Shown here one piece after another: positions 16,672 through 26,282 of a DNA stretch of 64,000 nucleotides. The translations under genes and the position numbers were made by a program. Within the stretch, counting starts at the first letter, position 1. Every line of letters starts with the position of its first letter. The stretch comes from Paraburkholderia largidicola (GTDB lineage Bacteria > Pseudomonadota > Gammaproteobacteria > Burkholderiales > Burkholderiaceae): contig NZ_AP023176.1 of NCBI RefSeq assembly GCF_013426895.1, positions 1,240,001-1,304,000 on the forward strand, written 5' to 3'. Under the pieces are notes generated by a model that was not told the DNA's origin, did not search any database, and saw only the letters and a program-made list of their open reading frames with translations.

Positions 16672-19076
16672 GCGTGCATTCCCTTGAGCGCGTTGGCTTG
16701 CCGTTCACGCTGCTTCGCGAGCGCTTCGACGATCAGGCGCGGCGTGATCGGCAGCTGATCGATGCGCACGCCGAGTCCGCGCAGCGCGTCGTTGACGGCG
16801 TTGGCGATTGCTGCGGGCGGACCGATCGCCCCGCTCTCGCCGATACCCTTTTGCCCGAACTCCGTATAAGGTGCCGGCGTTTCCATGTGTTCGATGCGGA
16901 TCGCGGGCACTTCCGTTGCGCCGGGCAGGATATAGTCGGCGAGCGTCGAGGCGAGCGGCTGGCCGTCTTCGCTGTAGGGCATCGCTTCATAGAGCGCCGT
17001 GCCGATACCTTGCGCCGCGCCGCCGTAGACCTGTCCGTCGACGACCATCGGATTGATGAGCACGCCGCCGTCTTCGACGATGGTGTAGTCGAGAATCTCG
17101 GTCTGGCCGAGCGCCGGATCGACGGCAACGACCACCGCATGACACGCGTAGCTGAAGGTGCCCGAATCGCGCTTCGCCTGATACGACGTCGAGACTTCGA
17201 GACCACGCGGATCGACATCGGGCGGCAGCAGCTGCGGCGCGAGATACCACGTGCGCGCGATTTCCTGTAACGTGCGCCGCGCATCCTTGCCGACGACGGC
17301 ACCGTTCTCCCAGCGCACTTCGCTCATCGGCTCCCGAAGCAGATGAGCGCCAATCTTCATGAGCCGCTCCTTGAGCTCCTTCGAAGCGCGACCGACTGCG
17401 CCACCCGCCATCACGATCGAACGCGAGCCCCATGTGCCCGTGGAATACGGTGTTACGCCCGTATCGCCGAGCACGATGCGCACGCGGTCTGTGTCGATGC
17501 CGAGCACTTCGTGGGCGATCTGCGCGAGCGTCGTCTCCATGCTTTGCCCGTGCGAATGCACGCCGACACGCACTTCGAGTACGCCATCCGGCGTGAGGCG
17601 GATCACGGCGGGCTCGTAGCCCGGCACCATCGGAATGCCCCAGCCGTGATACACCGACGTCCCATGCGCGCCCTGCTCGCAGAAAATCGACATGCCAAAG
17701 CCGATGCGCCTGCCGTCGGGCTCGCCGCGCCGCTGACGCGCGCGCACCGCAGGCAGGTCGATCATGGCCATCGCGCGGCGCACGGCCTCGGGATAGTCGC
17801 CGCTGTCGAAGTGCTTCTTCGTGATGTTGTCGTAAGGCATCTCGTACGGCTGGACGAGATTGCGTAGACGCACCTCGTCAGGTTCGATGCCCGCTTCGAG
17901 CGCGATTGCATCCATGATCGTTTCGATTGCGTAACACACGCCTGTTCGCGCCACGCCGCGGTACGGAAGGATGGGCGGCTTGTTGGTCGCGACCGACCAC
18001 GTGCGGCAGCGGAAACGATCCATCTTGTACGGCCCCGGCAGGATGCTGCCGACCTGCGCCGCTTCCAGGCACGCGGAAAACGGATACGACGAATACGCGC
18101 CCGAATCCACGTGCGCATTGCATTCGACGGCGAGCAGACGGCCGTCGTGATCCGCATAGCCCGTGATGTCGTAGTCGTGCTCGCGGCAGTTCGCGTTCGC
18201 GGTGAGCTGCTCGCGGCGATCCTCGATCCAGCGCACTGGCTTGTCCAGTTGCATCGCGAGCCAGCCGCAGCAGACTTCCTCGGGCAATAGAATCCCCTTG
18301 TAGCCAAAACCGCCGCCGACATCGGGCGCGATCACGCGCACCTGTCCTTCGTCGAGGCCAAGACATTCCGCGAGGCCCGTGCGCGTGATGTGCGGCATTT
18401 GCGCAGACGTATGCACGACCAGTTGCGACAGACGGCGGTCCCAGTGCGCGACCACGCCGCGGCCTTCCATCGGCGCCATGCTCTGCCGCGCCGTGCGCAG
18501 CTTGCGATGCACGCGGATAGGCGCATCGCGGCGGATCGCGTCGAGGTCGACGCCCGGATTCGCATCGACGAAGGTTTCGAGAAACACGTTATCGCCCCAC
18601 TGCTCGTGCACCAGCGCCGAGTCTTCGCGGCGCGCGTCGAGCATGTCGACCACGGCGGGCAGTTCTTCGAAATCGACGAACACCTGCGCGGCGATATCCT
18701 CGGCCTCGGCGCGCGTCGCGGCGACGCACATCGCGATTGTCTCGCCAACCTGACGCACCTTGCCGCTCGCCAGCACCGGCTGCTGGGAGCTCTTGAAGCC
18801 GGGCAGACTCGAATTCGCAACAATGGGCTTGACGCCTTCAAGATCGGCCAGCGTATAGACCGCGTGCGCGTACGCTTCCGGCTTTTCGATGCCGACGATA
18901 TGTCCGTGCGCGATCGGACTGCGCACGAACGCCACATCGACCATCCCGACCATGCGGATGTTGGGAACATACTCGCCGCGCCCGAGCATGAAGCGCTCGT
19001 CTTCCTTGCGCGCGAGCGACGCGCCGATGCCTTGCGGGCGATTGCTGTCGCCGCGCTTTTGGGGACGTTTGATCAT
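16668..19076 (-). CDS. Molybdenum hydroxylase large (molybdopterin) subunit
   Basis: This 802-residue catalytic subunit has the Moco-binding GGGFGYKG segment (~residue 260), the substrate-loop region PYRGVARTGVCYA (~372), GQSMETTLAQIAHE and the C-terminal GQKGIGESGA with the catalytic Glu (~740). The CO-oxidising form I enzyme has AYRCSFR at the loop; here the Cys is absent, so this is not a classical CO dehydrogenase. The variant PYRGVAR also differs from the common form II AYRGAGR. It likely hydroxylates a carbon next to nitrogen in a heterocycle or an aldehyde. It starts 18 bases after the amidohydrolase. Confidence 0.92.
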   Translation of the reverse strand: MIKRPQKRGDSNRPQGIGASLARKEDERFMLGRGEYVPNIRMVGMVDVAFVRSPIAHGHIVGIEKPEAYAHAVYTLADLEGVKPIVANSSLPGFKSSQQPVLASGKVRQVGETIAMCVAATRAEAEDIAAQVFVDFEELPAVVDMLDARREDSALVHEQWGDNVFLETFVDANPGVDLDAIRRDAPIRVHRKLRTARQSMAPMEGRGVVAHWDRRLSQLVVHTSAQMPHITRTGLAECLGLDEGQVRVIAPDVGGGFGYKGILLPEEVCCGWLAMQLDKPVRWIEDRREQLTANANCREHDYDITGYADHDGRLLAVECNAHVDSGAYSSYPFSACLEAAQVGSILPGPYKMDRFRCRTWSVATNKPPILPYRGVARTGVCYAIETIMDAIALEAGIEPDEVRLRNLVQPYEMPYDNITKKHFDSGDYPEAVRRAMAMIDLPAVRARQRRGEPDGRRIGFGMSIFCEQGAHGTSVYHGWGIPMVPGYEPAVIRLTPDGVLEVRVGVHSHGQSMETTLAQIAHEVLGIDTDRVRIVLGDTGVTPYSTGTWGSRSIVMAGGAVGRASKELKERLMKIGAHLLREPMSEVRWENGAVVGKDARRTLQEIARTWYLAPQLLPPDVDPRGLEVSTSYQAKRDSGTFSYACHAVVVAVDPALGQTEILDYTIVEDGGVLINPMVVDGQVYGGAAQGIGTALYEAMPYSEDGQPLASTLADYILPGATEVPAIRIEHMETPAPYTEFGQKGIGESGAIGPPAAIANAVNDALRGLGVRIDQLPITPRLIVEALAKQRERQANALKGMHA

Positions 19077-19094
19077 GGTGTGAGCCTCGCTTTC

Positions 19095-20357
19095 TCAGGC
19101 GGCGCGCGCGAGCGGCAGCGTCGGCGAAACAGCGTCATGACGCACGCCGTCGCGCAGGCAGAACAGTGGCGACAGCATACGGTCGGTGATAACCTGCGTG
19201 CCCTCGTTGTCCTCGAGTATCCAGCGGCCGCGACGGTCGTCGAGCACGCTGATGTCCGCAGATCGACCCAGTTGCAGGGAGCCGATCCCGTCTTCCATGC
19301 CGACCATCTTCGCAGCGTTGCAGGTCGCCATCGCCACGACGTGCTGCAGCGGCAGACCGAGCGCGAGCATGCTGGTCATCGCGCTCACGAGGCTGAACTG
19401 CGTGCGGCCGAGGAACGAATGCTCCTCGTCAGGATGACTGTCGGGCGTACCGCCGGGCGCGGGCACGTGTGTGTTGTAGCCATGCATGTCGGCACCGAGC
19501 GTGTCGGGCACGACACCCGCGTCGAGTACGATGCGCGCGGTCCTGAAGCTGAAATGCGAGCCGTGGCCGACGTCGATCTTCAGGCCGCGCGCCACCGCTT
19601 CGTGCACGAGCGGATGCAGTTGGCCGTTCTCCTCGACGAAGCCGCCCGGATGACGGCTAAACGGATGCGCGAGGATATCGCCCGGCTTGAGCGTCTCGAC
19701 CACCTGATTGAAGATGGAATCCGCACGGACCGGCAGCCCCCCGCTCTCCGGCTTCGGCCACAACTGGCCAAAGTGGATATACAAGGGCAATTCCGCGCCG
19801 CGGCCGATTTTCGCGGCGATCTTCATCACGTCGAGCCCCCAGCGCGCGAAGCCGCCAATTTCGGCGTGCGCCTTGATGCCCTTGACGAGATCGCGATTCG
19901 CGCGCACGGACTTGATGGTTGCATCGGCATCGAGGCAATCGGGGCGATACAGGTCCGGATAGTAGTGACCTTCGAGACCGCCGACGAGATAGGCGGAAAT
20001 GAAGGCCAGCACGCGCGTGGCGGACCGCTCCGCGACGTAATGCCGGAAGCCCGGCATCGTGATGCAGCTCGGGCCGCCCTGATCGACGATCGTCGTCACG
20101 CACGATTGCACGCCACACTGATCGGCGTTCAGGCCGAAGCGGCCCGTGACGTACTGAAAGATATGGCCATGCGTGTCGATGAGGCCAGGCAGCACCAGCT
20201 TGCCGCTGCAATCGATCAGTTCCGCCTGGCGTGCCTGACTCGCGGCATCCGGGCCGATCGCGGCGATGACGCCCTTGTCTACCAAAACGTCGAGCGTGGC
20301 GTCTATCTTCTGGGCGGGGTCGATAACGCGCCCCCCTTTGAGCAGAACTTGTGACAT
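19095..20357 (-). CDS. Amidohydrolase/deacetylase-type metallohydrolase
   Basis: This 420-residue amidohydrolase-superfamily enzyme has a beta-sandwich N-terminus (LLKGGRVIDPAQKIDATLDV), metal-binding GLIDTHGH (~residue 60), the carboxylatable Lys in VKGIKAH (~158), further His in YIHFGQ and DVGHGSHFSF, and the metal Asp in LGADMHGYN. This pattern fits the amidohydrolase/deacetylase subgroup rather than dihydroorotase. It is the first gene of the seven-gene operon and the probable start of its transcript. It should open an amide or lactam ring, before or after the molybdenum hydroxylase step. The substrate is unknown; enamidase of nicotinate degradation is one functional analogue. Confidence 0.87.
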   Translation of the reverse strand: MSQVLLKGGRVIDPAQKIDATLDVLVDKGVIAAIGPDAASQARQAELIDCSGKLVLPGLIDTHGHIFQYVTGRFGLNADQCGVQSCVTTIVDQGGPSCITMPGFRHYVAERSATRVLAFISAYLVGGLEGHYYPDLYRPDCLDADATIKSVRANRDLVKGIKAHAEIGGFARWGLDVMKIAAKIGRGAELPLYIHFGQLWPKPESGGLPVRADSIFNQVVETLKPGDILAHPFSRHPGGFVEENGQLHPLVHEAVARGLKIDVGHGSHFSFRTARIVLDAGVVPDTLGADMHGYNTHVPAPGGTPDSHPDEEHSFLGRTQFSLVSAMTSMLALGLPLQHVVAMATCNAAKMVGMEDGIGSLQLGRSADISVLDDRRGRWILEDNEGTQVITDRMLSPLFCLRDGVRHDAVSPTLPLARAA

Positions 20358-20684
20358 GTGCGGTGCGTTAGCCGAGTGGGAAGATGCGTGGTGTACCGCA
20401 AATTGTGTGCCGACTCTTCTACCCAGTCCCGACAGCCGTGTTTTTCCTTTCAGATCATCGATTTAAGGATAAACGCCGGTGCCAGATACGTGCCGTACCA
20501 CAGATTTCCTCAAACACCTCTGCACCAATTCGAACGATGCACACCCGCACCCGCACCAAGCGCATGCGCGACGCCTTCTTATGGTGATTCGGTGGTGTAC
20601 CCCGCATTTGCGATCGGGAGTGATTCCAGCCTAGAATGTGTATCGTAGGGTCCCAAGCTCGCCCATTTTCCTAGAGTCGTTTCC
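20358..20684. promoter_or_regulatory. Divergent control region with two GTGGTGTACC sites and a promoter
   Basis: This region lies between the amidohydrolase operon (-) and the second MarR gene (+). GTGGTGTACCGC at 20388-20399 and GTGGTGTACC at 20592-20601 share their core with the palindrome at 9127 near the paralogous MarR gene. For the MarR gene a sigma-70-like pair, TTGCGA (20608-20613) and TAGAAT (20632-20637) with an 18-base spacer, lies just downstream of the second site. This fits autorepression plus control of the hydroxylase operon from the first site. Confidence 0.5.
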
Positions 20685-21251
20685 ATGCGAACCACTGTCA
20701 CCGATTACACCGACATTCACCGCGTCCGTGCGGAGCTCGCCGAGCGGCAGGCGCGCTCGCCGTTGTTCTCGCGGCCAGGCTTTCTGATCCGCCGCATGCA
20801 TCAGATCCACACCTTCCTGTTCGCTCAGGAAACGGGCGAGTTCAACATCACGCCGGTGCAATACAGCTTGCTTACCACGCTGGAGTCGCTCGGTGAGATG
20901 GATCAGAACACGCTCGCGATTGAAGTCGGACTGGAGCGCTCCAGCGTCGCGGAAGTGATTCCGCGTCTGAACGCACGCGGACTCGTAAGCCGCACGCAGG
21001 CAGAGCACGACAAACGCCTGCGGCTGGTGAAACTCACCCCTGCCGGCAAGCGCCTGACCAGAAAAATGGCGAGCGCCGTGCAGCGCGCGCACGATCGCAC
21101 CATCGAGCATCTCACGCCCGACGAGCGGGAAGTCTTCATGCTGCAAATGATCCGGCTGGTGGAAGCCAATAACGCGGAAGGCCCCGTGCCACTCCGGCTA
21201 CCCGACAGCCAGTTGCTTGCGCAGGACGAGAGTTCGGTCGACGCGACCTGA
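20685..21251 (+). CDS. MarR-family transcriptional regulator (paralogue of 8403)
   Basis: This 188-residue winged-helix regulator has RPGFLIRRMHQIHTFLFAQE, ITPVQYSLLTTLESLG, the recognition region VGLERSSVAEVIPRLNARG and the wing EHDKRLRLVKLTPAGK. It is clearly related to the regulator at 8403, and the two bracket the transporter and hydroxylase operons. It is divergent from the amidohydrolase operon, its likely target. In this branch of MarR, aromatic or organic acid ligands commonly relieve repression, but the ligand is not deducible. Confidence 0.87.
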   Translation: MRTTVTDYTDIHRVRAELAERQARSPLFSRPGFLIRRMHQIHTFLFAQETGEFNITPVQYSLLTTLESLGEMDQNTLAIEVGLERSSVAEVIPRLNARGLVSRTQAEHDKRLRLVKLTPAGKRLTRKMASAVQRAHDRTIEHLTPDEREVFMLQMIRLVEANNAEGPVPLRLPDSQLLAQDESSVDAT

Positions 21252-21300
21252 AGGCACGGCAACGGGTAACTCGCCTCCTGAGTCCCTGTTCCCGCTGCAT

Positions 21301-21329
21301 AAAAAAATGCCCCTCTGGTAGAAGAGGGG
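21301..21329 (-). terminator. Rho-independent terminator of the symporter operon
   Basis: Read on the minus strand, a 7-bp G/C-rich stem (CCCCTCT with AGAGGGG, 6-base loop, 21310-21329) is followed by CATTTTTTT (21301-21309). It lies about 140 bases after the actP-like stop and is the clearest terminator in the window. Confidence 0.8.
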
Positions 21330-21466
21330 ACAACTTCCCGCATGGGGCTCTCTTGCGTGAAGGGCGCACATCGAGATCCAGCCCGTTGTGCAGTGTCTTG
21401 CGAGAGTCGTTTCACACCCGATAACCTCGCATCCACCTCGCCGCGAAATCAGTCGCAAGTTGCCGT

Positions 21467-23128
21467 CTAGTGACTCGCGCCCTCCACCGCTCCGATGCCA
21501 GTCTCCGAGCGTACCGATTGCGCCTCGAATCCGGCCTGATCAATACGCCCGCGAGCAGACCTGTCCGTCACCGAGAAGAGCCAGATGCCGACGAAGCCCA
21601 TGGTCATCGAAAAGAGTGCTGGCGACGCGTAAGGAAAAGGCGCGTTCGAAAAGTGGAACACATCCACCCACACTGCCTTCGAGAGGACCGTCAGCAACAC
21701 GGCCGAAATCAGCCCAAGAAAGCCGCCGATGGTGGCACCGCGCGTCGTGCAGCCACGCCAGAGCACGGACATGAACAGCACAGGGAAATTGGCGGACGCC
21801 GCGACGGCGAAAGCCAGCGAAACCATGAAAGCGATATTCTGCTTCTCGAACACGATTCCGAGCACGACCGCTACGATACCCAGCACGACCGTGGTGACTC
21901 GCGAAACGAACAGTTCGTTCGCACCAGGTGCCTTACCGTGCTTGAAGACGGTCGCATACAGATCGTGCGACACAGCTGACGCGCCGGCGAGCGTGAGACC
22001 CGCGACGACGGCAAGGATCGTCGCAAACGCAACGGCCGAAATAAAGCCAAGAAACACGTTGCCGCCCACGGCACTCGCGAGATGCACAGCCGCCATGTTC
22101 GTTCCGCCCAGCAACTTGCCCGCAGCATCCTTGAAGACGGGATTCGTGCTCACCAGCACGATCGCGCCGAAGCCAATGATGAAGGTCAGAATATAGAAGT
22201 AGCCGATCCATGTCGTCGCCCAGAACACGGACTTGCGCGCTTCCTTCGCATTCGGCACCGTAAAGAAGCGCATCAGGATATGCGGCAGCCCCGCTGTGCC
22301 GAACATCAGCGCGATTCCGAACGAGATCGCCGATATCGGATCCTTGATGAAATTGCCGGGGCCCATGATAGAAGCCTTCTTCTCGTGCACCTCGACGGCC
22401 TTCGCGAACAACGCTTCCGGGCTGAAATGAAACTGCCACAGCACCATGAACGCCATGAACGAAGCACCCGCAAGGAGCAGGCATGCCTTGATGATTTGTA
22501 CCCAGGTGGTTGCCGTCATGCCTCCGAACAGCACGTACACCATCATGAGCGCGCCCACGATCACCACGGCAATCCAGTACTCGAGACCAAACAGCAATTT
22601 GATCAACTGCCCTGCACCCACCATCTGCGCGATCAGATAGAACGCCACGACAACGAGCGTGCCCGACGCGGCGAACGCGCGGATCGGGGCCTGCTTGAAG
22701 CGGTATGCGGCCACGTCGGCGAACGTGAACCTGCCGAGATTGCGCAGTCTTTCGGCCATCAGAAACGTGATGATCGGCCAGCCCACCAGAAAGCCGATCG
22801 AATAGATGAGACCGTCATAGCCGTTTGCATAGACGGCCGCCGAGATGCCCAGGAACGAGGCAGCCGACATGAAGTCCCCGGCAATCGCAAGTCCGTTCTG
22901 AAAGCCTGTGATACCGCCACCTGCCGTGTAAAACTCCGCGGCAGAGCGCGTCCGTCTCGCCGCCCATTTGGTGATGAAGAGTGTCGCGACCACGAATACG
23001 ACGAACATCCCGATTGCGGTCCAGTTGGTCGCCTGTTTGACTGTCTGCCCCATGTCTGCGCCAGCGGCGAGACAACGCAATGAGACGACAGACAGCGCCG
23101 CGAGCGCGAGAAGATGTCGTGCGTTCAT
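21467..23128 (-). CDS. actP: Sodium:solute (acetate-type) symporter, ActP-like
   Basis: This 553-residue member of the SSS family has about 13-14 hydrophobic segments and an ActP-like N-terminus. A short signal-like segment precedes [61 protein letters not shown] (described here in parts; residues ~30-90). The start at 23128 overlaps the DUF485 gene by 4 bases; a long upstream open frame belongs to that gene's region. It should co-transport a short carboxylate with Na+. Its last ~50 residues recur as a diverged fragment at 37573. The substrate could be acetate, propionate or pyruvate. Confidence 0.88.
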   Translation of the reverse strand: MNARHLLALAALSVVSLRCLAAGADMGQTVKQATNWTAIGMFVVFVVATLFITKWAARRTRSAAEFYTAGGGITGFQNGLAIAGDFMSAASFLGISAAVYANGYDGLIYSIGFLVGWPIITFLMAERLRNLGRFTFADVAAYRFKQAPIRAFAASGTLVVVAFYLIAQMVGAGQLIKLLFGLEYWIAVVIVGALMMVYVLFGGMTATTWVQIIKACLLLAGASFMAFMVLWQFHFSPEALFAKAVEVHEKKASIMGPGNFIKDPISAISFGIALMFGTAGLPHILMRFFTVPNAKEARKSVFWATTWIGYFYILTFIIGFGAIVLVSTNPVFKDAAGKLLGGTNMAAVHLASAVGGNVFLGFISAVAFATILAVVAGLTLAGASAVSHDLYATVFKHGKAPGANELFVSRVTTVVLGIVAVVLGIVFEKQNIAFMVSLAFAVAASANFPVLFMSVLWRGCTTRGATIGGFLGLISAVLLTVLSKAVWVDVFHFSNAPFPYASPALFSMTMGFVGIWLFSVTDRSARGRIDQAGFEAQSVRSETGIGAVEGASH

Positions 23129-23430
23129 GCGGCCTCCCGTTTGATCTGCTCGGTAAGCTGGTCGTATGTGCTGTTGGCGCGACGCACGTAGAACCCCGTG
23201 ACGATCACCGTGAACACGATGACGAACAGTCCGACGGGCATCCCCCACGTCATTACACCAGCGCCCATCTTTGCAGCAAGAAACTGCTTGTCGAATGCAA
23301 TCAACAGAACGTAGCCGTAATAGACGACCAGTACGAGGGCGGTCAGCGTCCACCCGAGCCTCGAGCGTTTTCGCACCAGTTCGCGGTATGCCGCGCTCGA
23401 TTTGATTTTCTCTGCGAGTTTCAGATCCAT
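23125..23430 (-). CDS. yjcH: DUF485 membrane protein (YjcH-like)
   Basis: This 101-residue protein has two membrane segments ([22 protein letters not shown] and [20 protein letters not shown]), with DUF485-type basic ends and the C-terminal [16 protein letters not shown]. Genes of this family almost always precede actP and are co-transcribed with it, as here. The Met at 23430 is chosen because AGGAG lies 7 bases upstream; earlier starts are weaker. It is thought to assist the symporter, but its function is not settled. Confidence 0.85.
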   Translation of the reverse strand: MDLKLAEKIKSSAAYRELVRKRSRLGWTLTALVLVVYYGYVLLIAFDKQFLAAKMGAGVMTWGMPVGLFVIVFTVIVTGFYVRRANSTYDQLTEQIKREAA

Positions 23431-23841
23431 CTTCGTCTCCTGCATGGACAGCTTTCGCTGACTGACAAGCACCCTCTTCCGGCCGAGGTCGTGACGAGGG
23501 GCATCTCTACGCACCTCGGGTCCTGAGAGGGATGCGGTGCAATTCATTCGCGCATGCGGTTCGATGCGTCGTTCTTCTGATGCGCTCGGTGTTACGTTAA
23601 GAGCACCCGCTTACCCGGTTCTTACGGCAAACGATTTCTCACGCCCGGGTTTACACGAAGATTGACGCTTCTCTTCGGCATCGACTTCATGATCGAGCAC
23701 GGCGTGATCTCGCCGGCCGACCCGTCTGACAAGGTACCGGCGCGCAGCGTGGTGCACCAGAACTTGACCAGGATCAATTGGGCACCCTTTGCTGAACGGA
23801 CAATCTATAAATAAGGTACGTCCCGAAAACGGAGGAGCATC
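23431..23841. other. Divergent intergenic region, symporter operon / Usp
   Basis: About 410 bases without a gene. The left part would hold the symporter promoter; CCGAGGT (23483-23489) and ACCTCGG (23513-23519) form an inverted repeat there. The right end has the FNR-like box and -10 listed separately. Confidence 0.4.
23764..23811 (+). promoter_or_regulatory. FNR/Anr-like box and -10 upstream of the tandem Usp gene
   Basis: TTGAC-N4-ATCAA (23764-23777) matches 9 of 10 positions of the FNR-type site TTGAT-N4-ATCAA. A TATAAA -10 lies at 23806-23811, putting the box about 45-47 bases before the expected start of transcription, near the class II position. It suggests low-oxygen induction of the Usp gene. 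Confidence 0.5.
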
Positions 23842-24801
23842 ATGGCGCAAACATCGAACCTTGGCACGCCGGCCCCAAAGAGCGCATTTCAGCGCGTCAT
23901 GCTGGCCGTGGATGACTCGGAGGCAACACTGCGCGCAGCAGCATATGTAAAAGCACTGTTTGCCGGCCGTGCAAAAATCAGGCTGGTGACGATTGCCCAG
24001 AACCCGCGCACGCTGTTTCCGCTTGGCGCGACGACTCAGGGTTTTCTTGCCGCGGCCAGAGATGAGATCATCGACGATGCGCGCGCCGCGCTTGCGAAAA
24101 TCGAAGCGATGTTCGCCGGCATAGCGTTGGACTTTGGACTGGTCGATCTCTCCGTGCACAGCGGCAATACGGCCGATGCACTGCTCGCTACCGCATTGCA
24201 CTGGAATGCGGATCTGCTCGTGATGGGCATGCGGCATCAGCATGGTCTGTTGCGCTGGATCGAAGGCACTGTATCGGAGCCGGTGGCGCGGCGCGCGACC
24301 TGCTCTTTGCTGCTCGTGCCGGAAGATTGCCGTGTTCCTACGGACCGGCCACCCGCGCGTATCGTCTTTGCACTGGATGGCAGCGCCTGCTCACTCGCCG
24401 GTTTGCAGACGGGTCTCCAGATAGCTCCCCCAGACACGCTGCTGCGCGCGGTCTACGTGGTGGACCAGGCCGTCCATCTGTTCGATGGCGGTGCCGCCGA
24501 AACGTTGGAAAGCGCGTATCTGCAACAGGGCTGTACCGCCCTCGAGCGCGCTGCGCGCATCTGCACCGATCACGGTCGCAACGCCGAGACCGCCCTGATC
24601 AAGACGCATACCACCCACGACGATGTTCCGCACGCGATCGTACGGGACACCGCAGAGTGGAATGGCGATCTGCTCGTTCTCGGCACGCATGGCAGACGCG
24701 GTATCGCGCGGTGGCTTCTCGGCAGCGTGGCCGCCCGCACCGCGCGGCTCGTGGATACGCCGGTTCTGCTTGCGCGTAGTGGCGAAGCGACGGCGGACTA
24801 G
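23842..24801 (+). CDS. Tandem universal stress protein (UspA family)
   Basis: This 319-residue protein has two UspA domains. The first begins FQRVMLAVDDSEATLRAAAYV and ends GMRHQHGLLRWIEGTVSEPVARRATCSLLLVP (two parts of a G-2x-G-9x-G(S/T)-like loop; residues ~14-165). The second begins ARIVFALDGSACSLAGL and ends LGTHGRRGIARWLLGSVAAR (residues ~178-312), with the ATP-binding GTHGRRG...GS pattern intact. GGAGGAGC sits just before the ATG. With the FNR-like box upstream, a role in anaerobic or energy stress is likely. A 9-bp stem hairpin overlaps its stop codon. Confidence 0.9.
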   Translation: MAQTSNLGTPAPKSAFQRVMLAVDDSEATLRAAAYVKALFAGRAKIRLVTIAQNPRTLFPLGATTQGFLAAARDEIIDDARAALAKIEAMFAGIALDFGLVDLSVHSGNTADALLATALHWNADLLVMGMRHQHGLLRWIEGTVSEPVARRATCSLLLVPEDCRVPTDRPPARIVFALDGSACSLAGLQTGLQIAPPDTLLRAVYVVDQAVHLFDGGAAETLESAYLQQGCTALERAARICTDHGRNAETALIKTHTTHDDVPHAIVRDTAEWNGDLLVLGTHGRRGIARWLLGSVAARTARLVDTPVLLARSGEATAD

Positions 24802-24821
24802 CGTCGCGCGTTGCGACGCTA
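24799..24821 (+). terminator. Hairpin overlapping the Usp stop codon
   Basis: TAGCGTCGC and GCGACGCTA form a perfect 9-bp stem with a 5-base loop, starting at the stop codon itself. No T run follows, so termination or 3' end protection is possible but unproven. Confidence 0.4.
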
Positions 24822-24886
24822 TGAAGTGAAGGCTGAAGAACGTGCCGTCGAACCCGGACTCTGGATCATGCGCAGCGCTCGCGCGG

Positions 24887-25327
24887 CTACTCTTGCTGCA
24901 GTTGCGCATGATGGTACTTGATCACATCCATGACGGCTGCCGTCATCACCGAGGTCGAGACGCCAAACATCAGGATGCCATTGGCGGCTTCGATTGGGCC
25001 AAGCATGCGCCATTGCCTGGACATGACAATGTCGCCGTAGCCCAATGTGATGAAGTTGACCGCAGAGTGATACAGCGCAGTGGTGAAATCGGAAAACTCG
25101 CCCAGGAACATGAACAGCGCTGCCCAGATTGCCATTTGAGCGAAATTGCAGAGCAGGGTCAGCAGCATCACGGTTATCAATAGCAGGACGTCGACCCAAA
25201 GCAGGTCCTGACTCTTGACGTTGCGCCGGAAGCGCGCATACCGGCGCAAGCAGATGGCTACCACCACGCCTTGCAGCAGCAGGCACAGAACCATGGCCGG
25301 AGCGGCGGCCAGTACATTGTGTAGCAT
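24887..25327 (-). CDS. Small potassium channel family protein
   Basis: This 146-residue membrane protein has three hydrophobic segments (~9-29, ~48-75, ~112-135). A pore loop with the potassium selectivity filter, FITLGYGD, lies before the last helix (~residues 92-99). There is no cytoplasmic RCK/TrkA domain, so gating must come from elsewhere. The Met at 25327 gives a clean membrane-protein start; the longer open frame is not needed. It is convergent with the Usp gene in a group of ion and stress genes. Channels of this size are common in Burkholderiales but poorly studied. Confidence 0.8.
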   Translation of the reverse strand: MLHNVLAAAPAMVLCLLLQGVVVAICLRRYARFRRNVKSQDLLWVDVLLLITVMLLTLLCNFAQMAIWAALFMFLGEFSDFTTALYHSAVNFITLGYGDIVMSRQWRMLGPIEAANGILMFGVSTSVMTAAVMDVIKYHHAQLQQE

Positions 25328-25686
25328 GATTGACTCCGTCTTCAGGGAGAGCGCGCAAGCAAAAAAGGCGCTGCATTTGGGACGCGGAGATCGCAAGTTC
25401 AAAACTCGCTGCCCCGATCAATCATAGGACACGTTGCGTCGGCCGCACGCAGCCATGTCCCGCTCCAAAAAGTTGGGCCTGCCGAACGGTCGCTTGCTGA
25501 GCGAAGCGGTCATCCGAATGTCTGAGCGCGACCCATTCGAGAAGCCCTGCGGAGCGGCCATGCGATCCGGCTGCTTGCGGGTGCGGTCGTCGGACGGATC
25601 GCACCATCATCCTCACGAACGGCAACCCATATCGCGAAGCCACGGCCAGAGCAAAGGTGCAAAACGACAGCCTTCAGGGAATCCAC
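25328..25686. other. Gene-free stretch upstream of the channel and DUF3331 genes
   Basis: About 360 bases that must contain divergent promoters. No clear operator, hairpin or small gene was recognised. Confidence 0.3.
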
Positions 25687-26094
25687 GTGAACAGAAACGA
25701 TCCATGGGTTCAGATCGTCGGCGACTTGCACTGCCGTGCTGCATCTGAAGTCGATCCAATGCCGAAACCCGACTATCACCGCCTGCTCAACTGTGCCTCG
25801 ATGTGGTCCGCCATGGCCAATGCTTCGTCCATCAGGCGCATCGAATGGCAAACGACCTGCACGATACTGGTTTCGTGGAGCGATTCGACACTCGGTCGGT
25901 ATGTGGACCAGATCTGGCGCGCGGGCTTTGCCCGTACCGATGGTGTTTGTGGACTGACGGGCAAGCCCGTGCGGCGCGGTGACGCCGTATTCCGGCCACT
26001 CCAGCGCGGCGGCGACGCGCCGAAGAACGCCTTTAACATGATTCTCGCCGAGACAGTGCCGAACGCGAAAGAGATAACGCCTGAACGCGCCTGA
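25687..26094 (+). CDS. DUF3331 domain protein
   Basis: The protein has ~135 residues. The segment RIEWQTTCTILVSWSDSTLG, then YVDQIWRAGFARTDGVCGL and TGKPVRRGDAVFRP, is the DUF3331 signature known from Burkholderia-group genomes. The two Cys and basic residues in the conserved core could bind metal or nucleic acid; the function is unknown. A GTG at 25687 with AGGGA 6 bases upstream is the chosen start; another GTG at 25657 would add 10 residues. It stands alone, between the channel and corA. Confidence 0.75.
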   Translation: MNRNDPWVQIVGDLHCRAASEVDPMPKPDYHRLLNCASMWSAMANASSIRRIEWQTTCTILVSWSDSTLGRYVDQIWRAGFARTDGVCGLTGKPVRRGDAVFRPLQRGGDAPKNAFNMILAETVPNAKEITPERA

Positions 26095-26282
26095 CCTGGT
26101 TTGCATGGCAAGACGCCTTCACGGTAATTCCCTTGAGACACCCGCATAGTGTGCAATACTGGGTTGATTGTTTGTTGAAAAAGAACCGGTCCGTGTCATC
26201 AAATCGTCGAGTGAGACATCCACGATGACTGTTGCTCAATAGGTCCAGTTCCGTACGCAGGTGACGTGGGGATATAAAAAAC

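Noticed and set aside
16668..19076. Calling the hydroxylase a CO dehydrogenase
   Set aside because: The CO-specific loop AYRCSFR with its Cys is absent; the context is catabolic with an amidohydrolase and dioxygenase.
18390..20354. Very long plus-strand open frame opposite the hydroxylase large subunit and amidohydrolase
   Set aside because: It is the antisense of two well-supported genes and has shadow-type composition.
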